Shown one piece after another: positions 1 through 5,631 of a DNA stretch of 16,248 bases; position 1 is the first letter of the stretch; each line of letters opens with the position of its first letter. The stretch covers positions 1 to 16,248 of the forward strand of contig JAPLUA010000112.1 in the NCBI GenBank assembly GCA_026397855.1, in the 5' to 3' direction. The notes under the pieces are model-generated. The model did no database searches. It saw nothing but the letters and a program-made list of their open reading frames with translations, and was not told the origin of the DNA. This stretch comes from Verrucomicrobiota bacterium (GTDB lineage Bacteria; Verrucomicrobiota; Verrucomicrobiia; Limisphaerales; UBA8199). Both the position numbers and the translations under genes were made by a program.

Positions 1-77
1 CAGGCAATAGCGCGTTCATGAAGGTTGTCGTCCGGGGTAAACAGCGCGATGAAATAACCCGTATCGAGCAGAATCAT
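1..77 (-). CDS. PIN-domain toxin (VapC-like), N-terminal fragment cut by window edge
   Basis: The reverse strand reads MILLDTGYFIALFTPDD and continues to the window edge, 25 complete codons in all. The opening LLDTGYFIALF is the first beta strand of a PIN domain with its first metal-binding Asp (residue 5). PIN proteins of this kind are Mg-dependent RNases, usually the toxin of a VapBC toxin-antitoxin pair. The ATG overlaps the stop codon of the upstream reading frame as ATGA, the coupling typical of antitoxin-toxin operons. The remaining acidic residues lie outside the window, so activity cannot be judged. A lone PIN RNase is the alternative. Confidence 0.72.
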   Translation of the reverse strand, partial: MILLDTGYFIALFTPDDNLHERAIA

Positions 78-199
78 GGCCGCTTGGGAAGCCCGTAGAG
101 ATAGTGGTCATGCTGGGCCGCCCCGTCAGACGGACCATGAGCCTCCCCGGCGGTCCAAGCGTGATTCAACGGTAGTGCTACCGGGGCAATACCGTAGCA
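74..199 (-). pseudogene. Probable antitoxin C-terminal fragment, 5' end lost at a palindromic repeat
   Basis: This frame ends QHDHYLYGLPKRP and overlaps the PIN toxin start by ATGA. From memory, a C-terminal HDHYLYG-PKR ending is seen in short proteins encoded just before PIN toxins; I cannot verify this here. Reading upstream, the frame runs into the inverted repeat at 156-219 and meets a TAG at 200-202. No ATG or GTG lies in frame, only a TTG at 169-167, which would give 31 residues. An antitoxin of normal size (70-90 residues) should extend further, so I infer that the 5' part was removed or displaced by the repeat. A true micro-ORF starting at the TTG is less likely. Confidence 0.42.
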
Positions 200-219
200 C
201 TACCGTTGAATCACGCTTG
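156..219. repeat. Perfect 25-bp inverted repeat (palindrome family A, copy 1)
   Basis: Arms 156-180 and 195-219 are exact reverse complements, separated by a 14-nt loop. The inner part of each arm contains GGTAGTGCTACC or its relative. The stretch 177-195, read on the minus strand, is identical over 19 bp to 15383-15401 at the other end of the window, so this belongs to a dispersed family. It overlaps the 5' side of the antitoxin fragment. No flanking target duplication is visible. Confidence 0.85.
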
Positions 220-489
220 CGCCCCCCTTCCAGTGCCGCCGGGCTTGGGTTTGTGACGTAACAAAGCGGCAGCCGGGGGCTGGAGGGATGAACTGCGGAA
301 CACGGGAGGACAGAGTTGTGCTGGCTGAAACGGGGGGGGAGGATGTCTGGGATGCCCCGCAAACGCGCCTGGTGCCAGCTACAGGGCCTTGAGGGGGTCG
401 GGTGGTAGGTGTGTGACCCCTGGAATGTAACAAATCGCTCTAATGCCCGCCATCTGCTGTGACGTAACACAGGCCTGGAGGCTTCCGGT
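220..489. other. Non-coding gap between the toxin fragment and ubiD
   Basis: I see no credible gene on either strand; the reading frames here have poor composition and no family signature. The 11-mer GTGACGTAACA occurs at 253-263 and 459-469, and a looser form (TGTGAC, then ATGTAACAAAT) lies around 410-435. Its core TGACGTAA is close to palindromic. The role is unknown: a binding site or a decayed repeat are both possible. Confidence 0.5.
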
Positions 490-2025
490 TCAGCCCTCCC
501 GGAACTTTCGCACTTTTGCCTTTACGGCGTCATCCATGCGGACAATTGGCGGCCAGCCGCGGTGATGGCCTTCGCCGGGGAGCTTGTGCGTGGCGTCTAT
601 CCCGAGCTTGGTTCCGACGGCGAGCTCCGGCGTCGCGTGGTCGAGCACGTCGGCCGGTCCCCTGGTGAAGATGCTGTCGCGCTGCGGGTCGGTGTTGGCA
701 CAGAGGCGGAACAGGACTTCGCTGGTGTTGTGAACATCCACGTCCTCGTCCACGACGACGATGTACTTGGTGAACATCATCTGGCCCATGCCCCAGAGGC
801 CGTGCATGATCTTGTAGGCCTGCATGGGGTAGGTCTTCCTGATGCTGACGAAGACCAGGTTGTGGAACACGCCCTCGGCAGGCAGTGCCAGGTCCACGAG
901 CTCCGGGAAAGTCATCCTGAACACCGGCAGGAACAGCTTCACCGACGCGCTGCCCATGTAGAAGTCCTCCATTGGCGGCAGGCCCACAATGGTCGCCGGA
1001 TAGACCGCGTTCTTCCGGTGCGTGATGGCGGTGATGTGGAAGACGGGATAGGGCTGGGGCAGGGTATAGTAGCCGGTGTGGTCGCCAAACGGTCCCTCCT
1101 GGCGCAGGGGTTCCTTGGGATCCACGTAACCTTCGATCACCACGTCGGCATTGGCGGGCACTTCCAGGTCGTTGGTCTCGCACTTGACCAGCTCGACGGA
1201 CTTCTTGCGGAGATACCCGGCGAGCAGGAATTCATCGAGTCCATCCGGCAGCGGCGCGGTTGCGGCGAAAGTGAAGGCCGGGTCGCCGCCGAGGAAAACA
1301 GTCACGGGCATGCGCGAGCCGGTCTCGTAGTAGCGGCGTCCGTGCCGGGCGCCGACCTTCTGCAATTGCCAGTGCATGCCGGTGGTGCGGTCGTCATACA
1401 CCTGCATGCGATACATGCCCATGTTGCGCTCGCCGGTGTCGGGGTCTTTCGTGACGACGCACGGGAAGGTGATGAAGCGGCCTCCGTCGAGCGGCCAGCA
1501 TTGCTGGATGGGGAGATTGAGGAGAGTTGGGGCGGGGGCGGACGTGATGCGGGATGCGGGATGCGTGATGTCGGGGGCGGGGGGCCACGGTTCGGTGCGG
1601 GTGGGCGGGGCGTCGTATTTCCGGATCACCTCCTTGCATGGCCCGGTTGCGACCATTTTGGGTTTGGCGTGGCGCAGGTCGAGGGCGGTGCCCAGCAGGC
1701 GAATGGCTTCCTTGAAACTGCCGGGCGGTTTGGCCTTCATCAGGGATCCCAGCTCGGCCGCGGCCTCGTCAATCGAGCCGACGCCCAGGCTCATGGCCAT
1801 GCGTTTGTGCGATCCGAGCGTGTTGATGGCGAGAGGGAACGGGGAGACCTGGCCATTGACGGTGGGCTTCTCGATCAGCAACGCCCGGCCGCCTCCCGGC
1901 TGCTTCATTTCGCAGTCGGCCAGCTCAGTGATCTCGAGTTCGGTGGCCACGGGCTGCACGATGCGTTTGAGTTCACCTGCCGTTTCAAGCTGCTTGAGAA
2001 AAGCGCCAAAGGAATCGAAAGCCAT
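490..2025 (-). CDS. ubiD: UbiD-family prenylated-FMN-dependent decarboxylase
   Basis: 511 residues, slightly longer than the usual 485-500. The whole length follows E. coli UbiD: LPIQQCWP (171-178), FITFPCVVTKDP near 185-195, NDLEVPA near 285-291, EGYVDPKEPLRQEGPFGDHTGYY (298-320), and TKYIVVVDEDVD near 419-430. The Glu residues in the EGY...EGPFGDHTGYY stretch correspond to the acidic catalytic patch of UbiD enzymes. The family removes a carboxylate from aromatic or enoic acids with prenylated FMN made by UbiX, in ubiquinone synthesis or, as MqnL-like enzymes, in the futalosine menaquinone route; the substrate here cannot be read from sequence. UbiX is not in the window. Residues about 150-165 (DITHPASRITSAPAP) have no counterpart in E. 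coli UbiD and are encoded by a heptamer array. The ATG has no Shine-Dalgarno sequence, but a -10 box ends 6 nt upstream. Confidence 0.9.
   Translation of the reverse strand: MAFDSFGAFLKQLETAGELKRIVQPVATELEITELADCEMKQPGGGRALLIEKPTVNGQVSPFPLAINTLGSHKRMAMSLGVGSIDEAAAELGSLMKAKPPGSFKEAIRLLGTALDLRHAKPKMVATGPCKEVIRKYDAPPTRTEPWPPAPDITHPASRITSAPAPTLLNLPIQQCWPLDGGRFITFPCVVTKDPDTGERNMGMYRMQVYDDRTTGMHWQLQKVGARHGRRYYETGSRMPVTVFLGGDPAFTFAATAPLPDGLDEFLLAGYLRKKSVELVKCETNDLEVPANADVVIEGYVDPKEPLRQEGPFGDHTGYYTLPQPYPVFHITAITHRKNAVYPATIVGLPPMEDFYMGSASVKLFLPVFRMTFPELVDLALPAEGVFHNLVFVSIRKTYPMQAYKIMHGLWGMGQMMFTKYIVVVDEDVDVHNTSEVLFRLCANTDPQRDSIFTRGPADVLDHATPELAVGTKLGIDATHKLPGEGHHRGWPPIVRMDDAVKAKVRKFREG
1543..1570 (+). 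repeat. 28-bp heptamer array inside ubiD (4 x CGKGATG)
   Basis: Four consecutive 7-mers read CGTGATG, CGGGATG, CGGGATG, CGTGATG on the plus strand. They lie inside the minus-strand ubiD gene and encode part of the extra segment at residues 152-162. The same unit occurs as four perfect copies in the spacer at 5521-5548. Heptameric tandem repeats resemble the STRR elements of cyanobacteria in form; no common origin is implied. Confidence 0.85.
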
Positions 2026-2031
2026 GAGCTG

Positions 2032-2059
2032 AGACTAGCAGAAGTCGCAGTCCATGCAA
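2032..2059 (-). promoter_or_regulatory. Putative sigma70-type promoter of ubiD, leaderless layout
   Basis: On the minus strand, TTGCAT (2059-2054) and TAGTCT (2037-2032) are separated by 16 nt. The -10 box ends 6 nt before the ubiD ATG, so transcription would start at or very near the start codon. This fits the absence of a ribosome binding site. Confidence 0.4.
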
Positions 2060-2123
2060 CGGAAGTTCAGTCGCCTTATGGTGAGCAGCCCATGCGTGCG
2101 CGTGGCCAGTTCGCAGGGTCTAA

Positions 2124-2145
2124 GCCGGCAGAATGCCGGCGCTCC
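2124..2145 (-). repeat. Single REP-like hairpin with GGAG foot
   Basis: On the minus strand the sequence is GGAGC followed by GCCGGCA, loop TTC, TGCCGGC: a perfect 7-bp stem. A GGAG or GTAG foot beside an imperfect palindrome is the layout of REP sequences recognised by REP-associated tyrosine transposases. It shares GGAGCG and a CATTCT loop region with the arms of the doublet at 13659-13728, which suggests one family with a diverged stem. Confidence 0.55.
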
Positions 2146-2166
2146 GGAATTCCACTTCTCCGCGTT

Positions 2167-2182
2167 TCTCTGCGTCTCTGCG
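2167..2182 (+). repeat. Tandem TCTCTGCG octamer, two copies
   Basis: TCTCTGCG occurs twice in succession, preceded by the related TTCTCCGCG at about 2154-2162. Similar CTCTGCGT runs are common in intergenic DNA of many bacterial genomes. It lies in the non-coding gap between ubiD and the PIN toxin gene, with no sign of function. Confidence 0.5.
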
Positions 2183-2295
2183 TTCAATCTTTGCAGCCTC
2201 CCTTTGGTCCTGCTTCCCCTTTCTTCGCCGAGCCCTCCGGCAGGACCGATCCGGTTTCAATTGATTCTCTGCGCGCGCTCCGTCAGTAAACTGAT

Positions 2296-2715
2296 TCAAA
2301 ATGGTGCAAGCAATGGAATCAGGCTCCGTCCTTTACGCCTGTAAACGAGGAAGTCCTTGTCCGTCGTAAAAACCTGGCAGTTGTCATTCAGTTCCGCCAT
2401 GCGCACGAGACACGCATCCGCCAAGCTCATCGGCTGGTCGGCGTACTTGCGCATAAGAATCAACATGTCGGCCCGGTTTTCTTCCACGGAAAAATCCAGT
2501 CGGATGATGCCAATGTCCAAATAATGCAGGATCGAATCCAAAGGCATTCGTTCCGCTTGCAGATTGAAGATCGCCTCGGACAAAACAGCTTCGCAAGTCC
2601 ATAACGGTTCGCTCAGCGCCGCCCAGCTTTCGACAGCCCAGCCGTGATACTGGTCTTTGCGGTTCAGATAGCCAATCAGCGGGCCGGTATCGAGCAGCAC
2701 TCTAGTCGCGGCCAT
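2296..2715 (-). CDS. PIN-domain toxin (VapC-like RNase)
   Basis: 139 residues, the usual VapC size. The PIN acidic set is complete: D9 in VLLDTGPLIGYL, E47 in VLSEAIF, D100 in MSLADACLVRMAE, and D119/D121 in TTDKDF. PIN toxins cut tRNA, rRNA or mRNA with Mg or Mn once the antitoxin is degraded. The ATG at 2715 is chosen because it puts the first strand right at the N terminus; a longer frame from 2787 would add 24 residues translated from antitoxin sequence. The gene overlaps the upstream antitoxin by 14 nt, so the two are probably translationally coupled. Confidence 0.85.
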   Translation of the reverse strand: MAATRVLLDTGPLIGYLNRKDQYHGWAVESWAALSEPLWTCEAVLSEAIFNLQAERMPLDSILHYLDIGIIRLDFSVEENRADMLILMRKYADQPMSLADACLVRMAELNDNCQVFTTDKDFLVYRRKGRSLIPLLAPF

Positions 2716-2929
2716 AACCCGTGAGCTTACGCGTGGACATGTTGGCCGGGCCGGCGACGCTGCCGCAATACTCTTTGGCCAGATCATGCAACGAAGGGCG
2801 TTTCTTGGAGGTCAGATGTGTATCAATCAAGTCGCGCACAATCGCCGCCTGTGAACGGCCCAGTACCTTGGCCCGCTCCTTCAAGAGCTCGATCTGTTTC
2901 CGCTCCATTTTCAACGTGACGGCTTCCAT
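2702..2929 (-). CDS. Antitoxin, ribbon-helix-helix-like, partner of the PIN toxin
   Basis: 75 residues. The N-terminal VTLKMERKQIELLKERAKVLGRS followed by QAAIVRDLIDTHL has the strand-helix-helix pattern of ribbon-helix-helix (CopG/Arc-like) antitoxins: an alternating beta strand, then a basic amphipathic helix, then 'S-AAIVRDLID'. The C-terminal half (SLHDLAKEYCGSVAGP) would wrap the toxin. Such proteins neutralise the toxin and repress their own operon. The gene lies directly upstream of the toxin and overlaps it. A promoter with a 17-nt spacer ends 6 nt before the ATG, which leaves no leader. Confidence 0.75.
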   Translation of the reverse strand: MEAVTLKMERKQIELLKERAKVLGRSQAAIVRDLIDTHLTSKKRPSLHDLAKEYCGSVAGPANMSTRKLTGYGRD

Positions 2930-2935
2930 GCAATC

Positions 2936-2964
2936 AAAGTATTACCGGCACGGCAGCGAGTCAA
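2936..2964 (-). promoter_or_regulatory. Putative promoter of the antitoxin-toxin operon
   Basis: On the minus strand, TTGACT (2964-2959), a 17-nt spacer and TACTTT (2941-2936) match a sigma70-type promoter. An alternative -10, TAATAC, lies 3 nt further upstream with a 14-nt spacer. The -10 ends 6 nt before the ATG at 2929, which predicts a leaderless transcript. The promoter is the likely site of antitoxin autorepression, but no clear operator palindrome is visible. Confidence 0.5.
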
Positions 2965-3003
2965 CACCACGGCTGGTCGCGGGGTCGCTCATTCCGGTGA
3001 CAG

Positions 3004-4359
3004 TCACGCCTTCAGATACTGTTTGGGAAACTTCCAGGGCGCGCGATATTTCGGCACGGCCAGGCGCGCTGCCTCGCTGTCGCCCACGATCTTCTCGCTG
3101 GCCGGATCGAACTGGATGGCGCGGCCCAGCTTGAGGGAGAGCAGGCTCAGCAGGAGAGGCACATCCACGCGGACGTGGTAGGAGGGGTTGCACGAAGGTT
3201 GCTGGCGCGACTTAATGCAGTCGAGCCATTCGCGTTCGTGCCCGGGAGAAGGCGGAATGGACTTGGGGGGCGTTTCCATGCCCTTCATTCGGTCGCCTTC
3301 GGGGATAATCTTGAGCGTTCCGTAGTCGGCGGCAACGGTGGCATTGGCGGCGTGGAAATAGATCCCGAGGCGCCGCCTGGGTTGGGTGTCGCCTTCGAAG
3401 TCAAAGCCGTAGCTGTTGGTCAGCGAGGACATCCAGGTCATCGTGAAGTTTGGATATTGCCACACCACCTCGTGGTTGTCGTAGGCGTCGCCGTCGTCCT
3501 TGAGGAAGTAGCGTCCGCCGGAAGCGCTGGTTTTGAGCGGGAAGCCGAGGTCGAGGGCCCAGACCGGCAGGTCAATGATGTGCGGGGCCATGCCCGGCGT
3601 CCAGCCGCCGCTGTAATCCATCCAGGAACAGTGGTTGTAGGAACTGCTGGCCAGGATGGGGTTGAACGGGCGCAGGGGGGCCGGGCCGCACCAGAGATCC
3701 CAGTCGAAACCTGCCGGCGCGGCCTCGGGCGCGCTGTGGCCGACACCGTCGGGCATCTGGTTCATGACATTGAAGGTGCGCACCGTGGCGACCGGGCCGA
3801 GGTTGCCGGAACGGATCAACTCCACTGCGCGCCGGTAGTTCTCCGAGGCGTGAATCTGGGTGCCCACCTGGCAGATCGTGTTGTGCTTCTTCACCGCGTT
3901 GCGGACGGCGAAGCTTTCCGCCAGGTGCAGCGTCATCGGCTTTTGCAGGTAAATGTCCTTGCCGGCCTCGCAGGCGGTGATGGCGATCAGCGCATGCCAG
4001 TGGGGCGGGGGGGCGATGATCACCGCGTCCAGGTTTTTCTGCTGCAGCATCTCGCGGAAGTCGCGGTAGCCCTTGCAGGTGTCCTTGAACTGCTCCACCA
4101 CGGCGTCGCGGCGGGATTGCCATGGATCACACGCGCCGGTCACAACCACATCCTCATGCCTCGCACAAGCGTTCAGGTTGGAGCGGCCCATGCCGCCGCA
4201 GCCGATGAGGCCGACGTGGATGCGGCTGTTCGGGCCGGGCTTGGGCCTCGCAGCCGGCTGCCCGGCCACGGCGAGGTGCGGCGCGGCAAATCCGATGGCG
4301 GTGATGGTGGCGGCCTTTTCAAGGAAGGCCCGGCGAGTGATGGAGCTGTCCAGATTCAT
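3004..4359 (-). CDS. Gfo/Idh/MocA-family NAD(P)-dependent oxidoreductase, Tat-exported
   Basis: 451 residues from the ATG at 4359. The N terminus has a twin-arginine signal (ITRRAFLEKA, Arg 9-10, then a hydrophobic stretch), so the folded enzyme with its cofactor is probably exported. The nucleotide-binding fold begins IHVGLIGCGGMGRS (GxGxxG at 53-58). It continues with PPPHWHA (117-123) and LQKPMTLHLAES, where QKP stands in for the family's EKP. The C-terminal half carries GGWTPGMAPHIIDLPVW, a typical metal- or sugar-site region of this subfamily. These enzymes oxidise or reduce sugars and cyclitols; secreted versions are abundant in Verrucomicrobiota and Planctomycetota and the substrate is usually unknown. 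A longer frame from 4518 was rejected because the Tat signal would no longer be N-terminal. It is divergent from the beta-propeller gene. Confidence 0.88.
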   Translation of the reverse strand: MNLDSSITRRAFLEKAATITAIGFAAPHLAVAGQPAARPKPGPNSRIHVGLIGCGGMGRSNLNACARHEDVVVTGACDPWQSRRDAVVEQFKDTCKGYRDFREMLQQKNLDAVIIAPPPHWHALIAITACEAGKDIYLQKPMTLHLAESFAVRNAVKKHNTICQVGTQIHASENYRRAVELIRSGNLGPVATVRTFNVMNQMPDGVGHSAPEAAPAGFDWDLWCGPAPLRPFNPILASSSYNHCSWMDYSGGWTPGMAPHIIDLPVWALDLGFPLKTSASGGRYFLKDDGDAYDNHEVVWQYPNFTMTWMSSLTNSYGFDFEGDTQPRRRLGIYFHAANATVAADYGTLKIIPEGDRMKGMETPPKSIPPSPGHEREWLDCIKSRQQPSCNPSYHVRVDVPLLLSLLSLKLGRAIQFDPASEKIVGDSEAARLAVPKYRAPWKFPKQYLKA

Positions 4360-4474
4360 GCAGTGGAAACTAACCGCGGCGCTCCCGAAAGGCACGGCTT
4401 TTTCTGCTGGCCCAGCGGCGGAAGGGGAGTATCGTGGAGTCTTACTTAATGACCGTGCAATCCATCCATTATTT
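4360..4474. promoter_or_regulatory. Divergent intergenic region (promoters of both flanking genes)
   Basis: The 115 bp between the two divergent start codons must drive both genes. On the minus strand TAGTTT ends 7 nt before the oxidoreductase ATG; on the plus strand CATTAT (4467-4472) ends 2 nt before the beta-propeller ATG. The -35 matches are weak. Neither start has a Shine-Dalgarno sequence. Confidence 0.3.
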
Positions 4475-5518
4475 ATGAAAACATATACTCGAATCCTCGG
4501 CGCGGTGGCCCTTGGCATCCTGGGCAGCCTGGCCCTTCCGGCCTGCGGTGCGGACGTCTCTTACAAGCTCATCAAGGAGATCCCGGTCGGCGGCGAAGGC
4601 GGCTGGGATTACCTGGCGGTGGACCAGTTCGCGCGGCGGCTTTATGTCAGCCACACCAGCAAAGTGGTGGTGATTGACATTGATAAGGATGCAGTCGTGG
4701 GGGAGGTCGCCGACACGCCGGGAGTGCATGGCATTGCGATCGCTCCCAAGCTGGGGCTCGGCTTTACGAGCAACGGCCGGGAAAACAAGGCCAGCATTTT
4801 CGACCTCAAGAGCCTGAAGACCAGCTCGAAGGTTGCAACCGGCGAGAACCCCGACGCCATTCTCTACGACGAGGGCCGGAAGCAGGTCTATACCTTCAAC
4901 GGCAAGGGAAAATCGGCGACCGTGTTCGATGCCCAGACCGGCAAGGTGGAGGCGACCATCCCGCTCTCGGGCAAACCGGAATATGCCGTATCCTACCCGA
5001 AAGCGAAGCGGATCTACTGCAACATCGAGGACAAGAACGAAGTCGCGGTGATTGACACCACGACCCACAAGGTGGTGAGCACCTGGCCGATCGCCCCGGG
5101 CGAGGAGGCTTCAGGCATGGCCTTCGACTCCGAGAACAAACGGCTGTTCCTGGGCTGCGGCAACAAGCTGATGGTCATGATGGACAGCGAGACCGGCAAA
5201 GTGGTGGCCAGCGTGCCCATCGGCCAGGGCGTGGATGCGACCAAGTTCGACCGCGCCACAGGGCTCGCCTTCTGCTCCTGCGGTGATGGCACGGTGACCA
5301 TCGCCCACGAAGACTCCCCGGACAAGCTGACGGTTGTGCAGACGCTCAAGACCGAACCCCGCGCAAAGACGATGGCGCTCGATCCCAAGACACACCGGAT
5401 CTACCTCGCGAGCGCCAAGTTCGGCGCGGCGTCGGAACAGCCCTCCTCCGGCAAGAAGCAACGTCCGAGCGCGCTTCCGGGCAGCTTCAAGGTGCTGGTT
5501 TATGGGATGGGGGAGTGA
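4475..5518 (+). CDS. Exported YVTN-type beta-propeller protein (YncE-like)
   Basis: 347 residues. MKTYTRILGAVALGILGSLA is a signal peptide; the following LPAC could be a weak lipobox, so a lipoprotein is possible. The rest is a series of ~40-residue blades with the YVTN pattern: DQFARRLYVSHTSKVVVIDI, RKQVYTFNGKGKSATVFDAQTGKV, AKRIYCNIEDKNEVAVID, NKRLFLGCGNKLMVM, and THRIYLAS near the C terminus, giving about six or seven blades. Such proteins are periplasmic or surface scaffolds, and no catalytic function can be inferred. The ATG at 4475 is chosen because it starts the signal peptide; upstream codons read through the divergent gene's region. Confidence 0.82.
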   Translation: MKTYTRILGAVALGILGSLALPACGADVSYKLIKEIPVGGEGGWDYLAVDQFARRLYVSHTSKVVVIDIDKDAVVGEVADTPGVHGIAIAPKLGLGFTSNGRENKASIFDLKSLKTSSKVATGENPDAILYDEGRKQVYTFNGKGKSATVFDAQTGKVEATIPLSGKPEYAVSYPKAKRIYCNIEDKNEVAVIDTTTHKVVSTWPIAPGEEASGMAFDSENKRLFLGCGNKLMVMMDSETGKVVASVPIGQGVDATKFDRATGLAFCSCGDGTVTIAHEDSPDKLTVVQTLKTEPRAKTMALDPKTHRIYLASAKFGAASEQPSSGKKQRPSALPGSFKVLVYGMGE

Positions 5519-5520
5519 AA

Positions 5521-5548
5521 CGTGATGCGTGATGCGTGATGCGTGATG
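5521..5548 (+). repeat. 28-bp heptamer array (4 x CGTGATG)
   Basis: Four perfect copies of CGTGATG begin 3 nt after the stop codon of the beta-propeller gene. The unit and copy number match the array inside ubiD at 1543-1570. The region to 5631 holds nothing else recognisable. Confidence 0.9.
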
Positions 5549-5631
5549 AGGGGGGGCGGTTGCGGGTTGTGACTCACGGTTTCAATGATGATGCTGGTTG
5601 ATGGAGTTGTCGCAGGCGCAGCGGCTATTGG

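Noticed and set aside
562..2289. Plus-strand open frame of 575 codons opposite ubiD
   Set aside because: It is the antisense of a well-supported UbiD gene in a GC-rich genome; its translation is rich in Gly, Val and His without any family motif.
3175..4449. Plus-strand open frame of 424 codons opposite the Gfo/Idh/MocA gene
   Set aside because: Antisense shadow; the minus strand has clear Tat, GxGxxG and HWHA motifs.
4360..4518. Longer oxidoreductase start at 4518
   Set aside because: It would put 53 unrelated residues before the Tat signal and overlap the divergent gene's start.
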